From NCBI GenBank assembly GCA_001692895.1, contig KV748247.1:496001-560000 (forward strand): a stretch of 64,000 nucleotides of DNA. The letters run 5' to 3'. The translations under genes were made by a program, and so were the position numbers. Positions 23,673-35,099 of the stretch are shown here, in pieces. The notes under the pieces are model-generated. The model made no database searches. It was not told where the DNA came from and was given only the letters and a program-made list of their open reading frames with translations. The stretch comes from Cenococcum geophilum 1.58 (lineage: Eukaryota; Ascomycota; Dothideomycetes; Gloniales; Gloniaceae). Every line of letters begins with the position of its first letter. Position 1 is the first letter of the stretch.

Positions 23673-24395
23673 CCATCTTCCTCCTCTTTATCTTCGTCCT
23701 TAAAGATTTAAAACATCTCTAAGTCGTTTATTAGAGGTATAATGTCCATCTAATTAATTTAGTTAATATCATTACTTATTATACCTAAAGTAATTTCTTC
23801 TTCCTCGACCGCTCGTCGTAGTCGTACTATTGCTGCGATATTATCTCTTAGTAAGATTATACCGTCTCCATATTCTCACTATTTAAAAAAGGGGTTAGTT
23901 TATATTGCGTTAGTAAACCCATCTTCGCGATAACCGTTCTCTTACTTGGAGTGCACTAAAGCGAATATTCATTCGTCCTATAACGTTCGCTCTATCTTTA
24001 ATACTAAATATACGTAACCTATTACTCTTAATAGTCGTCTAGTTCCCTAATTGATTTATCTTAGGGTCTTATATTTAATCTACTACTATACAGCTAGATA
24101 ATAAACTGTCTGTTACTCTAGCGGAACTGCGCCGTTCCTATAATACTAAATAAGAAGTTACCGATACTTAACAACAGGCTCTTAAATCTCGTCTTACGGC
24201 GTCCACTTAGTTAATCCGTCTTAAGAAGGTCCGTAAAAAGGTTTGTTCTAAAAAGTAGAAACTTATAAAATAGGGTTTATAGGAACTTAGTAATAAAAAA
24301 ACAGATTCTCTTCTAATAAAGAAGGAAATAGATCTAAGTAGTTTGGTAACTACTCTTCCTAGGTCCCCCTTAGGTAACTTATTCTTTAGTAATCC

Positions 24396-27300
24396 TTTTT
24401 TTTTTAATACTGCCTGACCTAATCTCTTTTAATACTCCTATACCTTTCCTATAGCGTTCTTTAAATTTTCTAGTAGCTCCTAGGTAGTCTTAGTGTAGCC
24501 TATCTACTTAACCTCGTACTATATTTTATCATTAATGTCCTTATAACTAATAATCTTTAAAACTTACTATTTATTTTCTTCCTATCCTTTATATATATCT
24601 GCCTCGTAAACCAATAGCTTAACATTCCTATATGCTGGCTCTAGCATTGCAATATACTATATAGGGTAAATCTTCATTTTGGCTAGTAGGTTTAACTTAA
24701 ACGTAACTGGTAAAATCCTTTATATAATTTTAAAAGGTCCTAGTCTAACATAGTCTAACTTCTTACTTAGTTATTAACTCTTAAAATTTTTGTATAGTAG
24801 CCATACTTTATCTCCCTCCTTAAGATCTAGTCCTTTAGATCTCTTAGCGTTATAGTACTTTTTTATTCTCTCTTATACCTTTTTTATTAATTCCATAAGG
24901 TCTGTATAAAGATTCATTAACGTCTTCATTCTTTCTTTAGCTATACTACTTGTTTTCTTCGCTTACCGTAATAATAATAATATTCTTAACTTATATCCAT
25001 AATTTGCCTTAAATAGTAATATACCTATTCCCTCTTAAGGTATTACATTATAAGCAAACTGTATAACTAGTAATAGCGATACCCAATTATTCTATACGTG
25101 ATTAATATAGTGCCTTAGATACTGCTCTAGTGTCTAATTTAATCTTTCCGTTTAACCGTCTGTCTGTAAATAATATACAGTAAAAGTTACTACTTAAACT
25201 CCTTACTCCGCTAAGAATGCCTCCTAGAATACTGCTACGAATCTTAGATCTCTGTCTAATATAATCTTACTTAAGGCTCCGTATCTTATAAACACTTCTT
25301 TAATATAGATTCTAGTAATATCTTCCGCTAAGATTTCTTCCGTATATATTATAAAGTATCTCTACTTTATAAGCTTATCTACTATTACTAAGATTATATT
25401 ATAATCTTATCTAGTAATAGGATCTCTTAATTTTGGCAACTTAATAATAAAGTCCCACGATATAACCTCCTATAGTCTCTCTAGTGTTTTAATAGGTTAT
25501 AGCCCTCTATATAGCTTATGCCTTATTAGTTTATTCCTTTAGCAATCTAAACACTCTCTAGTAACCCTTTTGGCTATCCTCTAAATTTTATTAATAATAC
25601 ACTCTTCCTAAAGTCTTAACACTAAGCCCATAGCTTCACTATATCCCTAAGTTAGTCCCTTATAAAAGTCTTCTATAAACTACTCTACTATACTTTTTAG
25701 GATATACTTTACTTCTTAATTCTTATATATATCCGTCTATAAATCTTCTAGCTATACTTCTAAAATTCTTTATACCTAAAAGCTTTCTAATATCTTGTAG
25801 ACTTTTTCTAACTCGTTATTTTCCTAAGTTACTATAATTTTCGGATAATTATACCTAATTAACCCGTCTATATCCTTTCGCAGTAAAGCCCCTAATAGCT
25901 TTTCATTATTCTATAGTTTAGCTTTATAACTTAAAACATCTACCCTTATATTATCTGTGCCCTTAGTATACTAAATCTTAAAATAGTATTCTATAAGCAT
26001 CTCTACTTATCTAACCTGTCTTTAGTTAAGTTCCTTTATTGTTAGGAATCCTATTAGGTTCTTATAATCCGTCTTAACTATAAATAGTTTCTCTATACCT
26101 TATAAGAATGCTCTCTATTCCTTTAATACTATAACTATACCTAACAACTCCTTATTATAGATGTTATAGTTTAACTCTAGTAGTATTATCTTCCGACTAT
26201 AGTATGCTACTAGGTGCTATCCATCCTAATGCCTTTATATAAAGTATGCCCCTAGTACATAGTCTAATACATCTATTTTTATAACTGTCTCTAGACCTAG
26301 TTAATAGATCTTAAGAACTAGCTCCTAGGTAAACAACTCTTTAACTTTCTTAAAGAGCTCTTACTATTCCTTTCCCTATGCCCATAGTTCTTCTTTCTTT
26401 ATTAATCGCGTAAATGGTTTAATGTCCTTTAACCACTATGCTATAAACCTTCTATAGTAATTGCAAAACCCTAAAAATAATCTTAACTATATAACGTTTT
26501 CTAGTTCTTACCAATTTACTATAGCCTCGATCTTCTTTAGATCTATACTAAGTTAGCCTAGTTTAATAATAAATCTAACAAAATCGGTCTTCCTAGTAAA
26601 GAACTTGCATTTCTTAATTGCTACTAGTATTTATTCCTCCTATAGTCTCTTTAAGACCTATTTAACGTGTTCCTTATATTCTTCCTTAGTTATTAAGTAG
26701 ATAATAATATTATTGAGGTATACCATAACAAATTTATCTAAGTGTTCTCCTAATACGTTATTAATACACTTCTAGAACGTTACGAGTACGTTTATAAGCC
26801 CGAATTGCATAACTAATAGTTTATATAGTCCTTTCTTTAACCTAAAGGCTGCCTTCCATTTATCGCCTTCCTTAATTTTAATCTAATAGTACGCCTATCT
26901 CAGATCTATCTTCGTAAAGATTTGCGCATTACCTATCCTATCTTAGATTTCGCTAATTAAGGGTAAAGGATACCTATCCTTTCTAGTAATACTGTTTAAC
27001 TATCTATAGTCAATACATAGCCTTAGTTTGCCATTCTTCTTTAGTATAAATAGTACTAGATAACCCACTAATAACTGCAATAGTCTAATATATCCCTTTT
27101 ATAAGTTTTCTTAGACAAACGCTTTTAGTGCTCTACTTTCTTCTTCGGTAAGCTTATAGATTAGAAAGAACCTTAGACTTATTCCTAGCTCCAATTCTAT
27201 CTTATAGTCCTATACTGTATACTCTAATAGCTTTTCACTTTCTAGTGACTATAGTTTCTTACCATACTTATAGTATCTCTTTAGTACGTAACTTAATCCT

Positions 27301-30300
27301 TTTTCTGTTTCTTTATAGGTTACTCCTACTTAGTACTATACTAACTTAGCTTATTATTGCTGCTTATAACGTTAAGTATCCCTAATATCGACCTAACCTA
27401 TAGTCCAATCGATCTTTAAATTATATTCCTATAACCAAGGCATACCTAATACTGCCTTATCCCGTCCTAATAGTAGGATATTAAAAGACATCTTAATTTA
27501 TCTCCTTTTAATAGTTATTTAAATAGGTCCTATTTTAAGATTAATGATCCCTCCTCCGTAGGCTATTAGATCTCCTAAAATTATAACTAATAGATAAGGT
27601 TGCTCCTTCTATCTATAAGGTAGCCCTATTTTTTTTAACTACTACTAGTAAAATATAGTTTCTTATTACTCTACTATCTATTAGCGCTTCAAACTGCTAA
27701 TCTTACTATTTAACTCGTAAATTTAGGTGCCGTCCTTAAATTCCTTTAAGGGTCTAAGGCTCTACTACTGGCTCCCTTTAGTCCCGTAGGTCTCTACTTT
27801 TCCTAACTACTAACTGCTTAATCCTTATATACTTAGCTTACTCTTCGGCCAATGCCTAGTTCGCTTTTTATCTTTAATATACTATAGACACGTATTTTCT
27901 AGGTATTTCTACTACTATTATCTATCTAAGTATTCTTCCGTAAGGAATCTTCCTAGTTAAAGTACTAAACTTCCTTCCTCTTAGACCTTTACTGGATGCC
28001 ATCCATATATATATTTAGCATTTCTGTATTATCGCTTATCTATTATCTAATATATCCTTATAGAGTATTTCCAATTCTTTTCCTTCGGATTCTTATGCAT
28101 TTTATATATATTGTCCACGCATGCAATCTATAATAACAGATAGTATGCCGGGTGCTTTAGGTTAACTCTTAACTTATCTTTATCTCTAAGTTTAAACCTC
28201 TATTATATTAATCTAAACGTTATAACTTTATTTATAGGTACTAAGATACGTCTCTTACTTCTCTAGTCCTCTAATTATTCCTCTAGATCCTTTAACGTTA
28301 TTATTAAGGCTCCTTTAATATACGTTATAGCCTTCTCTATAATCGGGTGGTCCTAGATAACTTTTTCATCCAACCATATATAGAAATCTTCCCACTTATC
28401 ATTATACCTTTACCTATACCACTTTTGGTATAGCTGCTGAAGTATATACGGCTTATCCGTAAGAAAGTATCTTCTTATTACTGCGTTGTAATAGCCCTTT
28501 ATGTATCGTTCTTTAAACCTAGTTAGGATCCCTAGATCCTCTTCATCTTCTAGTTTAGTAAGCCACTTAGCTCTTAGTATACCCATCCTAGGCCTATTAG
28601 TAATTCTTTATACTAGTACTCTATTCTTTATACGTCCTAATATACTAAATCTCTTATCTAGTTTCTATTCTTACTATACAATAATTCTTTATCTAAACTC
28701 TTCTATAGTTTCTTTTAGTTTACGTCTCGCGCTCTAATCCTTAAAGTTTTCTTACTTCTTAATCCTAGTATTAACATTTTAATCTTTAATCCAAACACCG
28801 TGTTCTACTAGTAAGTCTTCTAGGTTTATATATTCGTCTCCTAGTCTAATTGCTATTTGCGCTACAGATTCTCTAATCTATAAAGAAGCCTCTTACCTCT
28901 TATTTATAGGTGTCTTTATTTATACTCCAAATTCCTAACCCCTTTAGATTCTCGATCCTAAGCTTACTCCTATCTTAAGCTTTACTCCAGCCTTAGTCTA
29001 ACTAGGCTTACTTAGTGTTCTTATCTCGTCTTAAGAGTCTTAAATCTCACTTATCTTATCTTAAGAATCTTATACCTATAGGAAACTTTGTCCTAAGCTT
29101 ATTCGTATATCACTAAACTAAGCCGTTACTCTGCTCTATCGGTTATTATCCGTTATAGGTCCTTAAGCTTACCTTACCTTATCTTAAGAATCTTAGTTAT
29201 CTCTTATCTCACTATAAGAATNTTAAGCCTTTAGCCTTTTACCTTTATTAAGTGCCGAAGTAGTTCGCTATCCTACTTCTCTTACGTCTCGCAAAGCGAT
29301 AGACATCGTGTCTAGTAGGGTTTTAATCCCTACTAATATGCCCTATTCTATAGTAGAATTATCCTCTACCTCTAGTATAACATCTCTAATAGCTATATAT
29401 TCATAGTAAACCGCTCTTATTACCTTATTGTTATAAAATGTTTCGCCTATATTAAATTCGTTATCCTTAATATCCGATCTGCGAACTAGTTCATTAATTC
29501 CTCTACATCCTATAGGTGCTAGCTCTTATAGCCAATAGCTTGCGCCATACTTAGCGTCCTTATAAATTTGGTATACGTTATTATAACAGAACGTAAAACT
29601 TCTAATTAAACACTCTTTTGTTCCTTACAGCACATTATCATCCCTCTATACGTATATATCATCTACTAGTCTCGTACCTTTTACTATATAGTAACTTTAC
29701 CCACTTCTACAGTCTCTAACATAATAACCCTATTTTTCGCAATTTATATAAGCTCCTTCTTTAAACCATTTTTCTTGCTATAGAGTCCGCCTAAACATCT
29801 TCTGCTACTAAGATCCCTAATTTAGCCTTTACTCCTTAAACCTTTAATTACTTAATCCTTGTCCTCTGGGTTTCCACGGTTTCTTACTCCATCTCTTATA
29901 GGCTTCTTTAGTACTACTTAGGTCCATTAGCTCTGCGCCATACCATAGTTTCTAACTTAGCTTTAGTTATTACGTACTCTACGCCTTATACAACTATAAA
30001 ACTCTATTCTAGCCTTTCTTAGCCTACTCCCTTTAGTAGATCTAATTATCAATCTTAATCGCCTAATCTATTAGTTCCCTTAGGGTGTCCGCATCTTCTA
30101 TTAGGATAATTATATCCTAGACTTTAGCCTTAAGTCCTTATTTATACTATGCCATAAGCGCCCTATTATTCTACTCTACTTATATCGCTAACGTCTAGAA
30201 CTATATTATATATTTAATTGCTAAGGTTCATTACGTAATATCTTAGAATTTTCTTTCTACTATGGTCGTTACCTTTAGGTCTCCAAACATTTATATAAGT

Positions 30301-30790
30301 TATTCTACAAATCCATTCCAGCTTAAGAACATAAACCATACCTCTTAGTTAATGGTCGTTATGCCATTTACTTATATCTCTATAAGGTAAGGCTTAAACC
30401 ATTTAAGTGCTCTTCCTATTAAGAATAGTCCTATATAGGCTATTTAATCCATAGGTATTACCAGCTTTGCTCCTTCCTATACTACCTTAAAGTGCATTTA
30501 TATAAGGAATCCTTTAAGCTTTAATCTCTCTCCTAAGTATCTTTTAATTAATGGTAACTTAACCTTTACTACGCCTATCCCATTAATCCTATTTTCTAAT
30601 ATCGCATTATTTTCTGTTAGCTGGTCGACTATCTCTTATAGTTATCCAACCGTTATAGGTTGCTGTGAGTTAGTGTCTACTATACTAGTGTCGTTACCTA
30701 ACCTTAAAGTAGTTGCCGCCGTTAATGGCGTCGTAGTGGCTGCTTTTGGTGGTATATTATTTAACTTTCTATATTTAATACTATAACCAG
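24396..30790 (-). pseudogene. Gypsy-2 gag-pol polyprotein relic
   Basis: Minus-strand frame from about 30790. Gag has LTENNAILENRINGIG near 30.6 kb and further blocks to about 30.0 kb. RT has its box changed from YLDD to YLNN at 26709-26720, followed by KCKFFTRKTDF and YYRRFIA. The RNase H and integrase regions lie between about 26.3 and 24.9 kb, then the C-terminal integrase block KKLDYVRLGPFKII near 24.76 kb. A chromodomain ends the frame at about 24.4-24.57 kb (YEVK, a stop, IGYTKTT). All parts carry many TAA/TAG codons. Chromodomains of this kind tether integration to heterochromatin. Confidence 0.86.
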
Positions 30791-30800
30791 GTAGTGATTA

Positions 30801-31229
30801 TATAACGGAACCTTGTAGTAAGAACTACGGTGGGTCCTGTTATTAGGCTAGGTATATAGGAAATACAAGTACAAAAGTCAATAACGTAAATAATAACTGG
30901 TGGAGTGGTTGCCTAATAGATTAACTCCAATTGTATTCTAAAAATCACTATAAAGGAAAAAACTATCTAGGTAGGGACTAAGGGTCCTTAAATACACAAC
31001 CGTACTCCTATAAAATCCTTCTTATACGTAATATACGTGTGCTCTATCTGCTCTATTATAAATCCCGCAGATCGTACAGATTATATAGATCACCCTACGT
31101 GACTTCGGTTACTATTCCTCGTCACATAGCTCTACCGGCTCCATTCTGGACCGTGCCTAAATTAACTAACTAGCTTCTTCTAACTCCTCTCTTAGTAGTC
31201 GTAACATCGTACTTAAAGCGTCCGTAATA
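30801..31229 (-). repeat. Gypsy-2 5' LTR (429 bp)
   Basis: Matches 23244-23672. Its + end reads CCGTAATA and abuts the duplicated ACTCT. Confidence 0.9.
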
Positions 31230-31234
31230 ACTCT

Positions 31235-32140
31235 ATTGCTTTACGCCAAAAGGGTTAAGGCAAGAAGATTAACATTATTAACGTTAATTCTCTAAAATAA
31301 GGATATATAGAGTAACGCGCCTATAAAGCTTATATTACTTCTATCTATTAACCTAAGGCTTTATTTAATCTCTCTATTACCGCCTAATACTAGGAACTAA
31401 CTAAGGATAACGTTCTTGCCCTAAATAAGCGTCTTTTTTAGTAAATAAACCATCTTAATTGGGGACTACTCTATATGCCTATTAAATTTCCTACCGCTAA
31501 GCTCTTTATATTTATTAATAGATCATTTATAAATAATAAAGATTTTAGCTCTTAGCTAAAATATAAGATTATTATCGCAAATAAATCTACTAGAGAGAAT
31601 AACTTTATAATCTACGGCAACCTTATTTATTAGAGCTTAACTAAGAGTAAATACGTTACTTAAAGCGTTCTAGCGTTAAAGATATATAGAATAGTTAGCA
31701 GAGTTAATATAGCAATTATAATTAGAACTACCCTAAAGATAATTATAGATTAACTTAAACTTTCCGTTATCCTTATAATCTTATATACCGACTTATATTC
31801 CCTTTATAAGTATTTAGTTAAGCTTAGTACTATAAAGAAGAAGCGCCTTATAATTAATATTATAGTACTTTAGCAATCCTCTAAGCGTTAAAAACTCTTT
31901 AAGATTTAATAGATTAATAGCTAAAATAACCTAGTAGATATAATAATAAAGGCGAACCTAAATAAGGCACTAAAGACGTTTATTAACACAAATACTCTAT
32001 ATATATAAGTTAAAGGTTAGGTTAAAAGGGAGTCCCTAGAAATTTCTTAGTTATATAAGGTCTTAAGATATCTAGGAACTTTAACTAGCGGTTAAAGTTA
32101 TTTAATTAGTTAGATTCTCTTGCCAAGACTTTTTAAAGGG
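31235..32140 (+). pseudogene. Copia-B pol 3' part: RNase H
   Basis: Continues the Copia-B frame after Gypsy-2. The + strand reads YGNLIYW-like and TKSKYVT blocks near 31.63 kb, a D-containing YTDLYSLYKYLVKL segment near 31.8 kb, and the end of a copia RNase H. Downstream, a G-run (AGGGGGGAGTATAATATT near 32140) and an untranslated region lead to the 3' LTR. Confidence 0.78.
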
Positions 32141-32424
32141 GGGAGTATAATATTTTGCAGACCTTAACTTAACCTAGCTAATTAGGATTTTCCATCCCCG
32201 GGATAGAAAATCGCTATTAGCTTACTTATAACTAGCGCCTTAGCGGCCCTAGCATAATATCCTCCTACAACTCTAAGTAAGAAATTACTATATACTAAGA
32301 GGCAACTTTTAGAATAGTAAGACTTATATTATAATAGCAATAGTAAGTAAGAAGGATTAATATTTATTACGCTAGTTAAGCAGTATTTATATATAGATAG
32401 TATCTATAAAAGAAGAGTTGCTAG

Positions 32425-32591
32425 TGTTAGGAATAAGGTATATAGTCGTTACGTAACGCCGCGGCACTAGCGTAGCGAGGAGTCTTAAGCTCCTCGCCCT
32501 TCCTCATTCCAATTAAAAAAGCTTTATTAACCAACATTACTATAACCTACTTAAGTAGTCGTTATTGGTGAGTCACCCTATATAACTAACA
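32425..32591 (+). repeat. Copia-B 3' LTR (167 bp)
   Basis: Runs TGTTAGGAATAAGG to ATAACTAACA. Differs from the 5' LTR by transitions. The same 3' untranslated sequence lies next to the Copia-C 3' LTR at 34825-35110 in inverted orientation. Confidence 0.92.
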
Positions 32592-32705
32592 GTAATCGAC
32601 TTTATATATATAATAATATAGTATATATAGAATCTTTATATATAGAGGTATTTACTAAATAAAGTAAGCTAGTATATATATATTGCTTAAGCTACTACCT
32701 CTTAG

Positions 32706-34604
32706 TAAATGATTTCTTAGTAAAATACTAAGAAATATCTTTTATAAAAATAGAGATAAAAACTTAAAGTATTAAAATACTATAGATATAGCTTAATATT
32801 AGATTAACTATAGTATTAAGGTTTACTAGCTTCTATTTATAGGTATCCTATTCTTAATTACTTATTTTATAGTAGTTATTACCTTAAACTTTAATAGTCG
32901 CCTTAATATACTTTAGCACCTTTTTAATCTAGCGCTAGATTCGCTTTTAAAGTATTACTTTCTACTTTTTTATTTATACTTATTTTATAGTTATTTAGTT
33001 TTTAGATAGGCCTTATTTAGTAGTATTTTACTTAAAATAGAGCTAGATAGACTTAATTATATTAAGATCTAGAGAATTACTATACTAAGGTAGGTATAGG
33101 ATATTAGTAGCTTTAAAGATCGAGATTTAATACTTTAAGGCGTAAAAAAGAGCTTTATCTTCTTATACTACTATATTAAGACGATCTACTTTACAGGATT
33201 TTGTAAATAGTATAAGTTTAAGAATAAGAACCTTAGTTTAATAGGTATACTAATTAATACCTCTATATTTATTTCTATATACTAACTTTTCTCTCTCTTT
33301 TATAAACTTCTATATAGTATGCCTACTAGGCTTATTATATAGCTTAAGCCTATTTAGTAAGTATTTTAGCTTCTACTCCTACTTTTTTATTAGCTTAAGC
33401 TTTAAATTTAAGCGATTAAGTATAGCTTAAGCCTCTTTTTTCTTTTTTATATTCTTTTTCTCCTAAATATAATAAAAGCTTCTCTAAAATATAAACTCTT
33501 TAAAGCCTTTTTACTAAAGTCGAATATAGCGTATTTAAACACGCTAATTAGCTTTACGCTAAATACGTACTTAGCTATAGTAATAGCCTAAAACTATAAA
33601 GGTTTCGTTAGTAAAGATTACGTTCTTTTAGTTCTATAAAGTCTAGTACTTTCTAGCTAAATACTAGTTTAATCTTACTGTTTTTATAGTCTATATTAAG
33701 CTAATTTTATAAGTTATCTTTATTTTACAATATTTAAAGCCTTTAAAAGCCTATAGTACTAATATTACTAAAATATTTAACTTAGCGCTAATCTAAATAT
33801 AGGATTTTTCTACTCTATCCCTTAACCTACTGGCGTGCATAAAGCAGGTGGTCCGTGCGGAACACTAGAATTAAAACTACGCGTATAGCCTACATAGATT
33901 TAATCAATTAATTACCATTAACTATGCCTTCTAATTGTACTTCTAATAATATAGATCTTGTTTAACCGATTTAATACAAAGTTCTACCAAGTTGGGTTAC
34001 TAAAAAACCACCCCCTAAGCTATAGGAGCTGCCTAATTTTAAGCCTTTATATATTAACGATTTTGATAATTATAGCACCCTAAATCTACCTCCTACGCTT
34101 AATTAACATAATCCGTTCGCTATATTTAGTTAATTCTTTACTAATAAAATTATAGATAAGCTAGTAGAGTGGATAAATAAGTACGCAGAGCTATACCCGT
34201 TAAATAATATAAATAGGCCCACCCATATTTCTAATCACGACGATTTTAATACATTAATCTAATTGGCTAGTTCCTTATCGATAACGTATATACGAATTTT
34301 AGCGGGTTAAGGGATACTAATATCTTTTAATATACTTTATAATCTCTTCTATACTAAACTAGTACTTTTCTTCCTCTCTACTATTTTATTTAGGATTAAG
34401 CTCTTTAAGTCTAAATTCTAACCTTAATCTTAAGCTATAGCGTAATAGCGTTATTTAGGGGGCTATTTTACTTAAAAGTAAAAACTTAAGCTTTAGTAGC
34501 TACTTTATACTATAGGCCATGTAGAGATATTAAGAGAGTAGAGATATAATACTAAAAATTTATAATATATTAAGATTATATTTAATATTTATAACTTTAC
34601 TTAT
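32706..34604 (-). pseudogene. Tc1/mariner DDE transposase remnant
   Basis: The minus strand near 33061-33073 reads LDLN, from the SPDLN motif that precedes the third acidic residue of Tc1/mariner DDE_3 transposases. It is followed by VKSI (the catalytic Glu has become Lys), LYFK and further Lys/Trp-position stops towards 32.8 kb. The N-terminal half should lie at higher coordinates but is cut by the piggyBac-like insertion at 33818-34314 and too degraded to read. Essentially every potential Trp/Gln/Arg position has become a stop. Confidence 0.55.
33818..34314 (+). mobile_element. piggyBac-derived element, 497 bp
   Basis: Inverted ends TCCCTTAACC...GGTTAAGGGA with TA on both sides (33816-33817, 34315-34316). 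The + strand opens at an ATG (about 33925) with MPSNCTSNNIDLV, continues through PSWVTKKPPPKL and PLYINDFDNYSTLNLPPTL, then the same PFAIFS...WINKYAEL block as the 16-kb copy. This is the N-terminal part of a DDE_Tnp_1_7 transposase. The catalytic region is deleted, with the element end fused downstream at the same point as in the other copy, so both derive from one deletion derivative. Confidence 0.8.
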
Positions 34605-34609
34605 ATAAT

Positions 34610-34824
34610 TGTTGGTTACATAAGGTGATATTACGTAGCTACGGTTCGTAGATAGTATGATAATTGTTCTGTATATCTTTATAGGGGAGGGCGAGGAGCT
34701 TAAGGCTCCTCGCTACGCTAGTGCCGCGGCGATACGTAACGGCAACTTGCCGTATATAACGGCAACTTACTATATATAACGGCAATATGCCTTATATGGT
34801 GACCACTTCCCTTTATTCCCAACA
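34610..34824 (-). repeat. Copia-C 3' LTR (215 bp)
   Basis: TGTTGGTTACATAAGG to TTTATTCCCAACA. Contains three imperfect about 20-bp tandem units starting GGCAACTTGCCGTATATAAC at about 34740-34800, absent from the Copia-B LTR, plus the family palindrome. Confidence 0.9.
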
Positions 34825-35099
34825 CTGGCAACTTTTCTCTTATAGTTGCCATCTATATATATATACCGCTTAACTAGTAAAACAAATATTAATCCTCCTT
34901 ACTTACTATTGCTATTATAATATAAGTCTCACTATCCTAAAATTTGCCTCTTAGTATATGGTGCTTTCTTAATTATAAGTTATAGGTAGGTATCTTATTG
35001 GTAGGGCCGCTAAGGCGCTAGCGGTAAGTAAGCTAATAGCGATTTTCTATCCTAGGGATAGAAAATCCTAATTAGCTAGTTTAAGTTAGGGTCTGCAGA

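Larger units (their letters stand above)
23244..31229 (-). mobile_element. Gypsy-2: complete Ty3/gypsy chromovirus, TSD ACTCT
   Basis: A 7986-bp element with two 429-bp LTRs (23244-23672, 30801-31229), flanked by ACTCT at 23239-23243 and 31230-31234. Minus-strand order is gag, protease, RT, RNase H, integrase, chromodomain. It lies in the RT region of Copia-B, so it is younger than that insertion. Gypsy-3 (58466-62433) is a related partial copy. Confidence 0.93.
18590..32591 (+). mobile_element. Copia-B: Ty1/copia element with nested Gypsy-2, TSD GTAAT
   Basis: Two 167-bp LTRs (18590-18756, 32425-32591) are flanked by GTAAT (18585-18589, 32592-32596). The internal coding relic is on the + strand in copia order and is interrupted at 23239-31234 by Gypsy-2 with its own ACTCT duplication. 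Without the insert the element is about 6.0 kb. Copia-C (34610-40690) is a relative: the LTR core, polyprotein and 3' non-coding region are alike. Confidence 0.92.

Noticed and set aside
28501..28737. 78-codon + open frame in Gypsy-2
   Set aside because: Antisense to the gag-pol relic and low-complexity Ser/Leu/Tyr.
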